Origin: Thiemannella venezuelensis
GTDB taxonomy: Bacteria > Actinomycetota > Actinomycetes > Streptosporangiales > Streptosporangiaceae
DNA length: 64,000 nucleotides
Reading direction: 5' to 3'
Assembly: GCF_014203605.1 (NCBI RefSeq)
Contig: NZ_JACHJJ010000028.1
Location: forward strand, 45,304 to 109,303
The position numbers were made by a program, and so were the translations under genes. The notes under the pieces were generated by a model. That model was not told the origin of the DNA and did not search any database. It saw only the letters and a list, made by a program, of their open reading frames with translations. Positions 1-8,624 of this stretch are shown here, one piece after another. Position 1 is the stretch's first letter, and every line of letters starts with the position of its first letter.

Positions 1-91
1 GGTCCGGCCGGGCCGTCTCCCCCAATACAGTGGGATCCCAGTCCTCGAACGCCGGAAGGCGGCGTTCCCCATCCGGCAGGAGGCCCCCCGG

Positions 92-991
92 TTGTCCGGC
101 GAACGCGAGCACACGCAGTCCCTCTCCGACGAGAGCCGCCCCGGCCTGCGAGCCGACTGCGAGCGCTGCTTCGGGTTGTGCTGCGTGGTGCCGGCCTTCA
201 CGGTCTCGGCGGACTTCGCGATCGACAAGCCCGCCGGGCGCGCCTGCCCCAATCTGGCCTCCGACTTCCGGTGCGGCATCCACACCCGCCTGCGGCAGCG
301 AGGCTTCACGGGCTGCACCGTCTACGACTGCTTCGGCGCGGGGCAGCAGGTCTCCCAGGTCACCTTCGGCGGACGGGACTGGCGGCAGGCCCCGCAGACC
401 GCGAAGCGGATGTTCGAGGTGTTCCCGATCATGCGGAACCTCCACGAGCTGCTCTGGTACCTCACCGAGGCACTGGCGATGCCGGCGGCCGGCCCGCTCC
501 ACGCGGAGCTCGCCCGCGCCCGCACAGAGCTCGAACGGCTCACCGGCGGCGACCCCGGGACCCTCGCGGAGGTGGACGTGTCCGCGCACCGGCAGCAGGT
601 CAACGCCCTGCTGCTGCGCGCGAGCGAGCTCGTGCGGGCCCCCGTCCGGCGCAAGAAGACGGAGCTCAGGGGCGCCGACCTCATCGGGGCCAAGCTCAAA
701 GGCGCCGACCTGCGCGGCGCCTGCCTGCGCGGCGCCTACCTCATCGGCGCCGACCTGCGCGGCGCCGACCTGCGACTGGCCGATCTCACCGGGGCCGACC
801 TGCGCGGCGCCGACCTGCGCGGCGCCCGCCTCGCCGAGAGCCTCTTCCTCACCCGGTCCCAGCTCGACGCGGCCGGAGGCGACGCCGCCACGGAGCTGCC
901 GCCGTCGCTCACCCGCCCGGCCCACTGGACGTCCCCGGGCGCGCCGGCCGGTTCCCCTCCGGCGCGAGCCCGTGCCCGAAGGCGCAGGTGA
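92..991 (+). CDS. Cysteine-cluster plus pentapeptide-repeat protein
   Basis: This 299-residue protein joins two modules. Residues 23-31 carry a CxxCxxxCC cluster, and further Cys residues follow up to about residue 85, in the style of small YkgJ-type metal-binding proteins. Residues about 190-248 are tandem A(D/N)LRG pentapeptide repeats, which fold as a right-handed beta helix. The C-terminal tail is Pro/Ala/Arg-rich and probably disordered. The start is TTG, chosen because AGGAGG lies 8 bases upstream. No catalytic motif is seen. Metal binding by the Cys cluster is inferred and the function is unknown. The gene converges on menD. Confidence 0.8.
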   Translation: MSGEREHTQSLSDESRPGLRADCERCFGLCCVVPAFTVSADFAIDKPAGRACPNLASDFRCGIHTRLRQRGFTGCTVYDCFGAGQQVSQVTFGGRDWRQAPQTAKRMFEVFPIMRNLHELLWYLTEALAMPAAGPLHAELARARTELERLTGGDPGTLAEVDVSAHRQQVNALLLRASELVRAPVRRKKTELRGADLIGAKLKGADLRGACLRGAYLIGADLRGADLRLADLTGADLRGADLRGARLAESLFLTRSQLDAAGGDAATELPPSLTRPAHWTSPGAPAGSPPARARARRRR

Positions 992-1049
992 CGTCCCGCC
1001 CGGCTCAGGCGACGGCCCGCCCGACTCCCCTCCGGGGGGAGCCGCGGGT

Positions 1050-2705
1050 TCACAGGGCGGCGAGGATCGCGGCCTGCGCCGCCTCGCGCATGGTCGCGTG
1101 CAGCTCCGCGTTGGCCACGCGGTCGGTGCGGACCTCCACGATCCGCACCCCCTCCCCGCGCAGGGCCTTGTCCAGGTGCTCGGGCTCGCTCACGGAGGCG
1201 TACGGCGTGCCGGTGGCCGCGGCCACGTAGGCCAGGTCCACCCCGTGCGCGGTGCCGAAGACCCGCTCGAACGGGTCGCGGAGCGCGGCCTGGGGCAGCA
1301 GCGAGAAGATCCCGCCGCCGTCGTTGTTCACCACGACCAGGCACAGGTCGGGACGGGGCTCGCGGGGGCCGAGGATCAGCCCGTTCTGGTCGTGCAGGAA
1401 CGTCAGGTCGCCCATCAGCGCGAACGCCGGGCCGTTGTGGGCCAGCGCCGCGCCCATCGCGGTCGAGACCGTCCCGTCGATCCCGGCGACGCCCCGGTTG
1501 GCCATGATCCGCAGGCCCCGCCGGGGCCGCATGGCCTGGTCCAGGTCGCGGATGGGCATCGAGGAGCCGGAGATCAGCAGCGACCCGTTGGGCAGCGCGC
1601 CGGCCAGGTCGCGGGCGAGCCTGGGCTCGCTGAGCCCCGAGGCGTCCAGCACCGCGTCGACCGCCTGCCCGGCCGCGGCGTCGGCGCGGCGCCAGGAGTG
1701 CAGCCAGCCGTCCTCGCCCGCCGCGATCGGGATCTCCACGGCCTGCGCCACCTGGGTGGCCGACCGGGTCGGGTCGGGCCAGCGGGTCAGGTCGCCGACG
1801 ACCACGATGTGCTCGTCGGCGTGCTTGAGCCAGGACAGCAGCGGCCGGGACAGGCCGGGGCGTCCCAGGGTGACGACCACCTCGGGCCGGTGCGCGTCGG
1901 CGAACTCGGAGGTGCCCAGCAGGAAGTGGTAGGACGACATCGCGTGGTCGCCGTAGCGGGCGCCGCCGTTGGGCTCCGACAGGACCGGCCATCCGGCCAT
2001 GCCCGCCGCCGCGACGTACCGGCGCACGTTGGGGGCGCCGTCGCCGACCACCAGCACGCCCCGCCGGGTGGGCGCCAGGTGCAGGGCGACCGCCGGGGGC
2101 GCCACCCGGGCGCGGGTCCACGGCCCGGTCGTCCCGCCGTCCAGCGGCTCGCACCAGGAGGCGTCGCCGTCGGGGACCAGCGGCTCGCGGAAGGCGAGGT
2201 TCAGGTGGACGGGGCCGGGGTCGGCCGGGCCCAGCGAGCGCTGGTAGGCGCGGCAGGCCAGCGAGCGCCAGTAGGCGACCTGGCCGGGCCGCTCCTCGGC
2301 GACGCCGACCTCGCTGAACCAGCGGACCGCGGTGCCGTACAGCTTGACCTGGTCCATCGTCTGGCTGGCGCCGGTGTCGCGCAGTTCCGGCGGGCGGTCG
2401 GCGGTGAGCAGCAGCAGCGGCACCCCCGACTCGTGCGCCTCCAGCACGGCCGGGTGGAAGTTGGCCGCGGCGGTGCCGGAGGTGCAGATCAGGGCCACCG
2501 GGCGCGCGCCGCGCCGGGCCAGGCCCAGCGCGAGGAACGACGCCGAACGCTCGTCGATCCGCACGTGCAGCCGGAGGCGGCTGTCGGCGTGCACGGCCAG
2601 GGCGAGGGGGGCCGAGCGCGAGCCGGGGGCGAGGACCACGTCCGTCAGGCCGCAGCGCACCAGCTCATCGACCAGCACGGTCGCGAGCGCCGTCGCGGGA
2701 TTCAC
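1050..2705 (-). CDS. menD: SEPHCHC synthase MenD (menaquinone biosynthesis)
   Basis: MenD is the ThDP-dependent enzyme that joins isochorismate and 2-oxoglutarate to give SEPHCHC, the first committed step of classical menaquinone synthesis in the cytosol. The 551-residue protein has the normal family length. The N-terminal pyrimidine-binding domain carries the catalytic Glu in IDERSAS (about residue 52). The C-terminal part carries GSSMPIRD (about 381), GDLTFLHD (about 431) and the Mg/ThDP-binding NNDGGGIF (about 460). The GTG start overlaps the menC stop by four bases (GTGA), so the two are translationally coupled. menE is divergent just upstream, making a menD/menC/menE cluster. Confidence 0.95.
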   Translation of the reverse strand: MNPATALATVLVDELVRCGLTDVVLAPGSRSAPLALAVHADSRLRLHVRIDERSASFLALGLARRGARPVALICTSGTAAANFHPAVLEAHESGVPLLLLTADRPPELRDTGASQTMDQVKLYGTAVRWFSEVGVAEERPGQVAYWRSLACRAYQRSLGPADPGPVHLNLAFREPLVPDGDASWCEPLDGGTTGPWTRARVAPPAVALHLAPTRRGVLVVGDGAPNVRRYVAAAGMAGWPVLSEPNGGARYGDHAMSSYHFLLGTSEFADAHRPEVVVTLGRPGLSRPLLSWLKHADEHIVVVGDLTRWPDPTRSATQVAQAVEIPIAAGEDGWLHSWRRADAAAGQAVDAVLDASGLSEPRLARDLAGALPNGSLLISGSSMPIRDLDQAMRPRRGLRIMANRGVAGIDGTVSTAMGAALAHNGPAFALMGDLTFLHDQNGLILGPREPRPDLCLVVVNNDGGGIFSLLPQAALRDPFERVFGTAHGVDLAYVAAATGTPYASVSEPEHLDKALRGEGVRIVEVRTDRVANAELHATMREAAQAAILAAL

Positions 2706-3679
2706 CGCACCGCCTCCTCGAAACGGCGCGCCCAGGCGGGCGACTCCGTCTCATAGCGTTCCAGGGCAGCCTCGGCCACGGCCGGGCGCCGCACCTCGAG
2801 CATCCCTCCGGCCGGGACGAGCGGGTCGGCCACCACGTCGCCCTCGAGCAGGGACAGCGTGCCCAGCCCGCAGGCGTAGGGCAGCTCGGGCAGGGCGGCG
2901 GCGAGCGCCACCCCCGCGGCCAGGCCGACGGAGGTCTCCACCGCGCTGGAGACCACCGCGGGCAGCCCGCAGGCCTCCACCACGCGCAGCGCGGCGGCCA
3001 CCCCGCCGAGCGGCTGCACCTTGACGACCGCGATGTCGGCGGCCTCGGCCGCCCTGACCCTCAGCGGGTCCTCGGCGCGGCGGATCGACTCGTCGGCGGC
3101 GATCGGCACCCCGACCCTCCTGCGCACCGCGGCCAGCTCCTCCAGGGTGGCGCAGGGCTGCTCGACGTACTCCAGGCCGAAGCGGTCGAGCTCGGCGATG
3201 CGGGCCACCGCGGTCGCGACGTCCCAGGCCCCGTTGGCGTCCACCCGGACCCGGCCCCCGGGGCCGAGCGCGTCGCGCACGGCCCCCACCCGGGCCAGGT
3301 CCTCGGCGAACGGCTGCCCCTTCTCGGCGACCTTCACCTTGACCGTACCGCAGCCCGCCCGGAGCACCATCGCGTGGGCCTGCTCGGGGCCGACGGCGGG
3401 CACGATGGCGTTGACCGGGATCCGGTCGCGCAGCGGCGCGGGCCAGCCGGTGAACGCGGCCTCCTCCGCGCACGCCCGCCAGCGCGCGCACTCGGCGGGG
3501 CCGTACTCGGGGAAGGGGGAGAACTCGCCCCAGCCGGCGGGGCCCTGGATCAGCACGCCCTCACGGACGGTCTGCCCGCGGAAACGCGTGCGCATCGGAA
3601 TCCGGAAGACCCGGAGCGCGCCGCCGTCGCGGCCCGCCGTCCCCTCCCGCACGCCGCGACCGTCCACGTCGCCGGTCAC
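2702..3679 (-). CDS. menC: o-Succinylbenzoate synthase MenC
   Basis: MenC dehydrates SHCHC to o-succinylbenzoate and belongs to the enolase superfamily. The 325-residue product shows the expected catalytic set: the KVK motif (about residue 115), metal ligands in VDANGAWD (about 146), EQPC (about 172) and ADES (about 196), and the second Lys in VVKVQPLGG (about 219). The reading frame stays open far upstream of the real start. GTG at 3679 was chosen because a GGAGGG sequence lies about 10 bases before it and the protein then begins just before the conserved RVFRIPMRTRFRG segment. It is cotranscribed with menD and divergent from menE. Confidence 0.92.
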   Translation of the reverse strand: MTGDVDGRGVREGTAGRDGGALRVFRIPMRTRFRGQTVREGVLIQGPAGWGEFSPFPEYGPAECARWRACAEEAAFTGWPAPLRDRIPVNAIVPAVGPEQAHAMVLRAGCGTVKVKVAEKGQPFAEDLARVGAVRDALGPGGRVRVDANGAWDVATAVARIAELDRFGLEYVEQPCATLEELAAVRRRVGVPIAADESIRRAEDPLRVRAAEAADIAVVKVQPLGGVAAALRVVEACGLPAVVSSAVETSVGLAAGVALAAALPELPYACGLGTLSLLEGDVVADPLVPAGGMLEVRRPAVAEAALERYETESPAWARRFEEAVR

Positions 3680-3755
3680 GATGGTTGCGCCCCCTCCGTC
3701 GCGCCGGGGTGCTCCCCCGGCCGCTCTCCGCTGCCGTCGCACTAACCTTACGACT

Positions 3756-4943
3756 GTGAGGATTGCCCCCGTGCACGCGGAGTCGTCCCCCGCTTCCGCT
3801 TCGGGGGGGCCGAGGGAGCTGAACGCCGTCACGCTGCCGCCCGGACCCGGGCTGTTCCGCGCGGTCGCCGCCGCACTCGACGGCACCGGACCCGCCATCC
3901 TGCCCCTCTCCCCCGCTCTGCCCGCCCCCGCGCTGCGCGCCACGCTCGCGGCGCTGCGCCCCACCCACCTCGACGGGGTACGGCAGGCGGGCGGCACCGG
4001 CGTCTCCCCCGAGGTGGCCGTGGTCATCGCCACCAGCGGTACCACCGGTGCGCCCAAGGGCGTCGAGCTGCCCGCCGCCGCCCTCCGCGCCTCGGCCTCC
4101 GCCTCCCTGGACCGGCTGGGGGCCGCGCCCGGCGAGCGCTGGCTCTGCTGCCTGCCGCCCTCGCACGTCTCCGGTCTGCAGGTGCTGGTCCGGTCCCTGC
4201 TGGGCGGGACGGAGCCGGTCGTCCACGAGGGCTTCTCCGCCGAGTCGGTGCTGTCCGCCGGGGCCGAGCACGTCTCGCTGGTGCCGACCCAGCTCCGCCG
4301 CCTGCTCGCCGTCTCGGCGGACCTGTCGGTCTTCCGGACGATCCTGCTCGGCGGCGCGGCGGCCCCGGCGGAGCTGCTCGCCGCGGCGCGGGCCGCCGGC
4401 GGGCGGGTCGTCACCACGTACGGCATGAGCGAGACCTGCGGCGGGTGCGTCTACGACGGCCGCCCCCTCGGGGGAGTAGGGCTGGAGATCGGCGGCGACG
4501 GCCGGATCCGCATCTCCGGCCCCGTGCTGTTCTCCGGCTACCGCCTCCGCCCCGACCTGACCGCCGGGGCCCGCGAGGGCGGCTGGTTCGTCACCTCCGA
4601 CCTGGGCGCGCTGGACGGCGGCCGGCTCCGCGTGCTGGGCCGGGCCGACGACGTCATCAACACCGGCGGCGAGAAGGTCGTCGCGGCGGCGGTCGCGGCG
4701 GCGGTCGCGGAGCATCCCGCGATCGAGGACGCCGTCGTGGTCGGCCGCCCTGACCCCGAGTGGGGCGAGCGGGTGGTGGCCGTCGTCGTCTCCCCCGGCC
4801 CGCCGTCCCTGGCCGAGCTCCGGGCCTTCGTCAAGGAGCGGCTGCCGGCCTATGCCGCCCCCACCGAGCTGGTCGTCCTGACCGAAATACCACTTTTGCC
4901 CAACGGGAAGCCGGACCTCTCGGCCCTCCGTTATGGTCAGTAG
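3756..4943 (+). CDS. menE: o-Succinylbenzoate-CoA ligase MenE
   Basis: MenE adenylates o-succinylbenzoate and loads it on CoA, the step after MenC. The 395-residue protein is a short member of the ANL superfamily. It has the P-loop ATSGTTGAPKG (about residue 93), TYGMSETCGG (about 221), the hinge GRADDVINTGGEK and the C-terminal catalytic Lys in LLPNGKPD (about 381). The GTG start at 3756 has no Shine-Dalgarno sequence, but TAACCT sits 7 bases upstream, which suggests a leaderless transcript. GTG at 3771 is an alternative. The 76-base gap to menC must hold both divergent promoters. Confidence 0.92.
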   Translation: MRIAPVHAESSPASASGGPRELNAVTLPPGPGLFRAVAAALDGTGPAILPLSPALPAPALRATLAALRPTHLDGVRQAGGTGVSPEVAVVIATSGTTGAPKGVELPAAALRASASASLDRLGAAPGERWLCCLPPSHVSGLQVLVRSLLGGTEPVVHEGFSAESVLSAGAEHVSLVPTQLRRLLAVSADLSVFRTILLGGAAAPAELLAAARAAGGRVVTTYGMSETCGGCVYDGRPLGGVGLEIGGDGRIRISGPVLFSGYRLRPDLTAGAREGGWFVTSDLGALDGGRLRVLGRADDVINTGGEKVVAAAVAAAVAEHPAIEDAVVVGRPDPEWGERVVAVVVSPGPPSLAELRAFVKERLPAYAAPTELVVLTEIPLLPNGKPDLSALRYGQ

Positions 4944-5003
4944 CGGGAACCGTGAGGGGCCCGCGCGCGTCATAGAGGTAGCAGGAGCAGGAAGGACTCG
5001 CCG

Positions 5004-5348
5004 ATGAACCCAACCCGCAAGATGTGGGTCTCCGCCGGAGTCGTCGCCGCGGTCCTCGTCGGCGGCGTGTCCGTCTCGGCGGCCGCCTCGGCGGGCAGGC
5101 TCGAGAAGGACGGCCGCCCCTCGCCCGCGACGGAGCCCCACCAGCCCGCCTCGCAGAAGACGCCCGTCCCGCCCGCCCCCGCGGAGACGGCCCCGCCGGC
5201 GGAGGACTTCGTGGTCTCCAAGGAGGTCAACCCCGACCCCGAGCAGGTCACGCGCTACTGGACCGAACACCGGATGGAAGAGGCCGAGCCGATGCCGATG
5301 CCCGGATTCGAGGGGACCGGCGAAGGCGCCTGGCGCCCGACGGAGTAG
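5004..5348 (+). CDS. Small secreted or membrane-anchored Pro-rich protein
   Basis: This 114-residue protein has a basic N-terminus (MNPTRKM) and a hydrophobic core (about residues 9-28) ending in SAAASAG, consistent with a Sec signal peptide or single anchor. The rest is Pro/Glu-rich and probably unstructured, with a short motif of charged residues near [28 protein letters not shown] precedes the ATG. No family is recognised. It stands alone between menE and the sigma factor gene and is followed by a strong hairpin. Confidence 0.7.
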   Translation: MNPTRKMWVSAGVVAAVLVGGVSVSAAASAGRLEKDGRPSPATEPHQPASQKTPVPPAPAETAPPAEDFVVSKEVNPDPEQVTRYWTEHRMEEAEPMPMPGFEGTGEGAWRPTE

Positions 5349-5366
5349 CCCCGAACCGTTCCGCCT

Positions 5367-5395
5367 GGGTGGACCGGCCGACGGCCGGTCCACCC
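5367..5395 (+). terminator. Perfect 13-bp hairpin after the small secreted protein
   Basis: GGGTGGACCGGCC at 5367-5379 and its exact complement at 5383-5395 flank a 3-base loop, 19 bases after the stop codon. There is no T-tract, which is common for high-GC actinobacterial terminators. It probably also isolates the sigma factor gene downstream. Confidence 0.75.
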
Positions 5396-5530
5396 ATCAT
5401 ATTTTCCCCGTCAAGCCGGGAACAGAAAGACCCCGGACGGGGTTATTGGTACTGGTGTGCCGCGCGGCCCAGGCCGCCCCACCCGCCACAATCTGCAAAC
5501 CGACGACTCCGTTACGGAGGAGGTGTCCTC

Positions 5531-6937
5531 ATGCCCCAAACCGCCGCCGCGACCTCATCTTCCGAGGCCCCGACGACCCTCGACCAGCTCCTTGACCGAG
5601 GGCGAGTTCAGGGTCACCTTTCTCTGGCGGAGCTGCGTCACGCCTTCGCCGAGGCGGGGATCAGCCCTGTCGAGGGCAGGTCGATCCTGCGTGAGCTGAC
5701 CGAGGCGGGCGTGAGCCTGGCCGCCGAGAACGAGCCCACGCTCGCCGCCGCGGCCAAGAAGACCACGGCCAAGAAGCCCGCCGCGAAGAAGCCCGCGGTC
5801 AAGGCGGCCAAGCCCGCCGGTGCCGCCAAGCCCGCCACCCGCAAGGCCGCCGCCACGACGGCCGCCGGCTCCGGGGGGAAGGCCGCCGACGGGCAGGCCG
5901 GGGCGGAGGGCGCCCCGCCCGCCGACGTCCTCGAGGCGGGGATGGAGCTGGAGGGCGAGGAGTGGACCGCCCCCGACGAGGCCGAGCTGGAGGCCGAGAC
6001 CTCCGCCGACCTGGACGACCAGTCCTCGGTCATGGGCGACTCGGTGCACACCTACCTGAAGTCGATCGGCCGCCGCACGCTGCTCACCGCCGCCCAGGAG
6101 GTCGAGCTCGCCAAGCGGATCGAGGCCGGCCTGTACGCCGAGTCCAAGCTGGAGTCCGAGCCCGGCCTGTCCGCCGCGATGCGCGACGACCTGGAGTGGA
6201 TCGCCGAGGACGGCCGCCGCGCCAAGGACCACATGCTGGAGGCCAACCTCCGGCTCGTCGTCTCGGTCGCCAAGAAGTACACCGACCGCGGCATGGCCCT
6301 GCTCGACGTGGTCCAGGAGGGCAACCTCGGCCTGATCCGGGCGGTGGAGAAGTTCGACTACACCAAGGGCTACAAGTTCTCCACCTACGCCATGTGGTGG
6401 ATCCGGCAGGCCATCCAGCGCGGCTTCGCCGACTCCGCCCGCACCATCCGGCTGCCCGTGCACGTGCTGGAGATGCTCTCCAAGCTGTCGCGGGTCGAGC
6501 GCGACATGCACCAGCGCCTGGGCCGGGAGCCCACGCCCGAGGAGCTGGCGGTCGAGCTGGACAGGACCCCCGACCAGATCGAGGAGCTGCTGCGCACCAG
6601 CCGCCAGCCGATCAGCCTCAACGCCACCATCGGCGAGGACGGTGAGACCACCATCGGCGACCTCATCGAGGACGTCGACTCCCCCGAGGCCTCCGAGGTG
6701 GTGGACCGCCAGCTCCTGGGCGAGCAGCTGCGCGGCGTGCTCGGCAACCTCTCCCCCCGGGAGGCCCGGATCATGGCGCTGCGCTTCGGCCTCGTCGACG
6801 GCAAGCCCCACACCCTCGACGAGATCGGCAAGCACCTGGGCCTGACCCGCGAGCGCATCCGCCAGCTCGAGAAGGAGTCCCTGTCCAAGCTGCGTCACCC
6901 GAGCAACACCCGCCCGCTGCTCGACTGGGCCAGCTGA
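5531..6937 (+). CDS. RpoD-family sigma factor (HrdB-like, possibly group 2)
   Basis: This 468-residue sigma-70 protein has an Ala/Lys-rich N-terminal tract (about residues 75-112), an acidic stretch (about 138-165), region 1.2 ([11 protein letters not shown]), region 2 with [15 protein letters not shown], region 3, and region 4 ending in [19 protein letters not shown]. It directs RNA polymerase to promoters. The long basic N-terminus resembles principal actinobacterial sigmas. Region 2.4-3.0 ([24 protein letters not shown]) and the C-terminus (RPLLDWAS in place of the usual RSQVLRDYLD type) are divergent, so it may be a second, nonessential paralogue. The ATG follows an excellent GGAGGAGGT. 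Confidence 0.9.
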   Translation: MPQTAAATSSSEAPTTLDQLLDRGRVQGHLSLAELRHAFAEAGISPVEGRSILRELTEAGVSLAAENEPTLAAAAKKTTAKKPAAKKPAVKAAKPAGAAKPATRKAAATTAAGSGGKAADGQAGAEGAPPADVLEAGMELEGEEWTAPDEAELEAETSADLDDQSSVMGDSVHTYLKSIGRRTLLTAAQEVELAKRIEAGLYAESKLESEPGLSAAMRDDLEWIAEDGRRAKDHMLEANLRLVVSVAKKYTDRGMALLDVVQEGNLGLIRAVEKFDYTKGYKFSTYAMWWIRQAIQRGFADSARTIRLPVHVLEMLSKLSRVERDMHQRLGREPTPEELAVELDRTPDQIEELLRTSRQPISLNATIGEDGETTIGDLIEDVDSPEASEVVDRQLLGEQLRGVLGNLSPREARIMALRFGLVDGKPHTLDEIGKHLGLTRERIRQLEKESLSKLRHPSNTRPLLDWAS

Positions 6938-6947
6938 GCCCGGGGAA

Positions 6948-6986
6948 GGAGGAGCCGCCGCGGCCCGTGGCCGCGGCGGCTCCTCC
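6948..6986 (+). terminator. Perfect 17-bp hairpin after the sigma factor gene
   Basis: A 17-base arm at 6948-6964 is exactly complementary to 6970-6986 with a 5-base loop, 10 bases after the stop codon. It is a strong intrinsic terminator. It may act in both directions because the NERD gene converges on it. Confidence 0.85.
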
Positions 6987-7045
6987 GCGTCCTGGGGACC
7001 GCACGGCGGGGCCGGCCGCCGGCGCCTCCGCGGCCGCGATGATCT

Positions 7046-7804
7046 TCATTCGCCGCCGGCCGGCGGCGTCCTCTCCGCACCGGCCGGCGGCAGCAGCCGC
7101 TCGGCCGCCGCGCCCAGGGCCGCGACCTGGCAGGCGTCGAGCCGCACCTTCTGCCGGACGATCCAGGCGCGCACCCTCGGCGCCCGCATCAGCACGACCC
7201 CCGAAGCCCTGAGCGCCCCCCAGCGGGGCAGCCGCGCCCCGTGGACCGCCACCAGGGGCACCGCCTCCACCCGCCCGCCGTGCACCGGCCGCAGCGCGCC
7301 GGCGACCGCGCGCGCCGCGCCCGCCACCCCCCGGACCTCCTGGTCGGCCGGTTTGCGTCCGATCCACAGCCGGCCCCGGCTCCCGGCGACCCTGACGCAC
7401 CTGGGCCATTTCCTGGAGTCCACCACGTAGACACCGCTCGGGCCGATCACCAGGTGGCAGGCGCCGCCCTCCACGTGCGGCAGCGCCCGGTCCTGCAGCA
7501 CCGTGTAGCCGCGGCGGCACAGGGGGCGGAGCATCCGGGCGGTGGCCCGCTCCCCGGCCGCTCCCCGGTACCGGGCGACGACCGGCAGATCCAGGCACCA
7601 GCGGTACACCAGGTCGGCCGGGGCGGCGAGCGCCCCGGCGACCAGAGCCGCGGGCCAGTCCCAGAGCAGCCACACCACCGCGAAGACGGCCGCGCCGAGC
7701 GCTGTCCGCAGGGCCAGCCGGCCGCCCCATCCCGTGTCCCGCGACTCCCGGTACCGGGGAACCCTGAACGAGAGCTTGGCCCCCACCATCGACGAGTTGA
7801 TCAC
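7046..7804 (-). CDS. Membrane-anchored NERD-domain protein
   Basis: The 252-residue protein has two predicted membrane segments (about residues 30-62) followed by a NERD (nuclease-related) domain. That domain is recognised from GAAGERATARML, the central segment HLVIGPSGVYVVDSRKW, and the later VVLMRAPRVRAWI segment. NERD domains are predicted nuclease-like folds of uncertain activity. Here the fold would face the cytoplasm. The GTG start at 7804 is preceded by AGGGGGGAG at good spacing. The gene stands alone. Confidence 0.75.
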   Translation of the reverse strand: MINSSMVGAKLSFRVPRYRESRDTGWGGRLALRTALGAAVFAVVWLLWDWPAALVAGALAAPADLVYRWCLDLPVVARYRGAAGERATARMLRPLCRRGYTVLQDRALPHVEGGACHLVIGPSGVYVVDSRKWPRCVRVAGSRGRLWIGRKPADQEVRGVAGAARAVAGALRPVHGGRVEAVPLVAVHGARLPRWGALRASGVVLMRAPRVRAWIVRQKVRLDACQVAALGAAAERLLPPAGAERTPPAGGE

Positions 7805-7922
7805 CGCTCGACTCCCCCCTGGCGCGGCCGTACGGCCGCGTGAGCGATCAGACCGGGGGCACCGGCCCCGGGCGTCCGCACGCGCCGTACGCGCGCGGCC
7901 CTCCCCCGACGGCCACCCCCAT

Positions 7923-7940
7923 ATGTCGATATCGTGACAT
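7923..7940. promoter_or_regulatory. Inverted repeat, candidate operator
   Basis: ATGTC and GACAT arms flank an 8-base centre that itself contains the palindrome CGATATCG. It lies between the NERD gene and the small gene at 8076-8474, in an unusually AT-rich island. The regulator is unknown, and neither neighbouring gene is transcribed away from it towards a nearby start except the NERD gene on the far side. Confidence 0.35.
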
Positions 7941-8023
7941 GTCGAATACTGTGAGTGACAATCGGGGGCGGCTCAGCCCGGAGGGGAGAGGCGGGCCCCG
8001 CCCGCCGGGGCTCCGGAACGCGC

Positions 8024-8055
8024 GATCCCCGGCACGGCGGGCCGTACCGGGGATC
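8024..8055 (-). terminator. Hairpin after the 8076-8474 gene
   Basis: GATCCCCGGCACGG pairs with CCGTACCGGGGATC with one mismatch and a 4-base loop, 20 bases beyond the stop codon of the minus-strand gene. Confidence 0.7.
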
Positions 8056-8075
8056 AGGAGGCGGAGGTCAGCGCG

Positions 8076-8474
8076 TCAGTGCGCGGTGCCGACGGGCAGC
8101 AGGTCGCGGGCGATGCCGGTGAGGCGGTTCTGCTCGCGCAGGGTGCGCAGGCGCTCGACCTGCGCGCTCCACTCGGCGCCCCTGGGCGTGGCCTTGCCCT
8201 TGCGGCGGCGGATCCGGTCGTCGTAGGACTTGACGCCGAAGGTCGCCCGCAGGCCGGCCTCGGCCGCGCGCAGCGCCTCGGTCAGCGCCTTGTCGAAGAC
8301 CAGGCCGGCGGCCCGCCGCTCCTCGGCGGAGGCCGAGGAGGCCTGCACCTGGCGCAGCACGGCCTCGGCCACCCGCGCCCTCTCCAGAAGCTCGGGGAAG
8401 CTCTTCCCGACCTCCTGGTCGGCGTGGTAGCGAACCTCCGCCTCCCGGCTCACCCGCGGTCGGAAAAACGCCAT
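8076..8474 (-). CDS. Conserved small helical protein, function unknown
   Basis: The 132-residue product is charged and predicted to be mostly alpha-helical, with a heptad-like middle (ERARVAEAVLRQVQASSASAEERRAAG) and no signal peptide or membrane segment. I do not recognise the family. The open frame extends far upstream, but ATG at 8474 follows GAGAGAGGG at suitable spacing and gives the sensible MAFFRPRVSRE start. It diverges from the TetR gene at 8625. Confidence 0.65.
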   Translation of the reverse strand: MAFFRPRVSREAEVRYHADQEVGKSFPELLERARVAEAVLRQVQASSASAEERRAAGLVFDKALTEALRAAEAGLRATFGVKSYDDRIRRRKGKATPRGAEWSAQVERLRTLREQNRLTGIARDLLPVGTAH

Positions 8475-8589
8475 CGTCTGCCCTCTCTCACTCGTCGCCG
8501 GGCGTTTCCCGGCGCATCGACACCCGCAGCCTACGCCGCGGGCCCCCGTCCCACCTACTCGGGGACGCCACCGTCCGGCGCGTCGCCCT

Positions 8590-8600
8590 TTACGCAGTAA
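8590..8600. promoter_or_regulatory. TTAC-GCA-GTAA palindrome before the TetR gene
   Basis: TTAC and GTAA arms separated by 3 bases lie 25 bases upstream of the TetR-family start. Position and shape fit an autoregulatory TetR operator. This is inference from placement only. Confidence 0.4.
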
Positions 8601-8624
8601 GGTAAGAGGTGGCAGCATGATCCC

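Noticed and set aside
30..2756. A 908-codon plus-strand frame antisense to menD
   Set aside because: menD and the pentapeptide gene explain the region fully; the frame is Arg/Gly/Ala/Pro-rich and without domains.
5531..6937. Calling this sigma factor hrdB outright
   Set aside because: Regions 2.4-3 and the C-terminal tail diverge too much from the principal form to name it with confidence.
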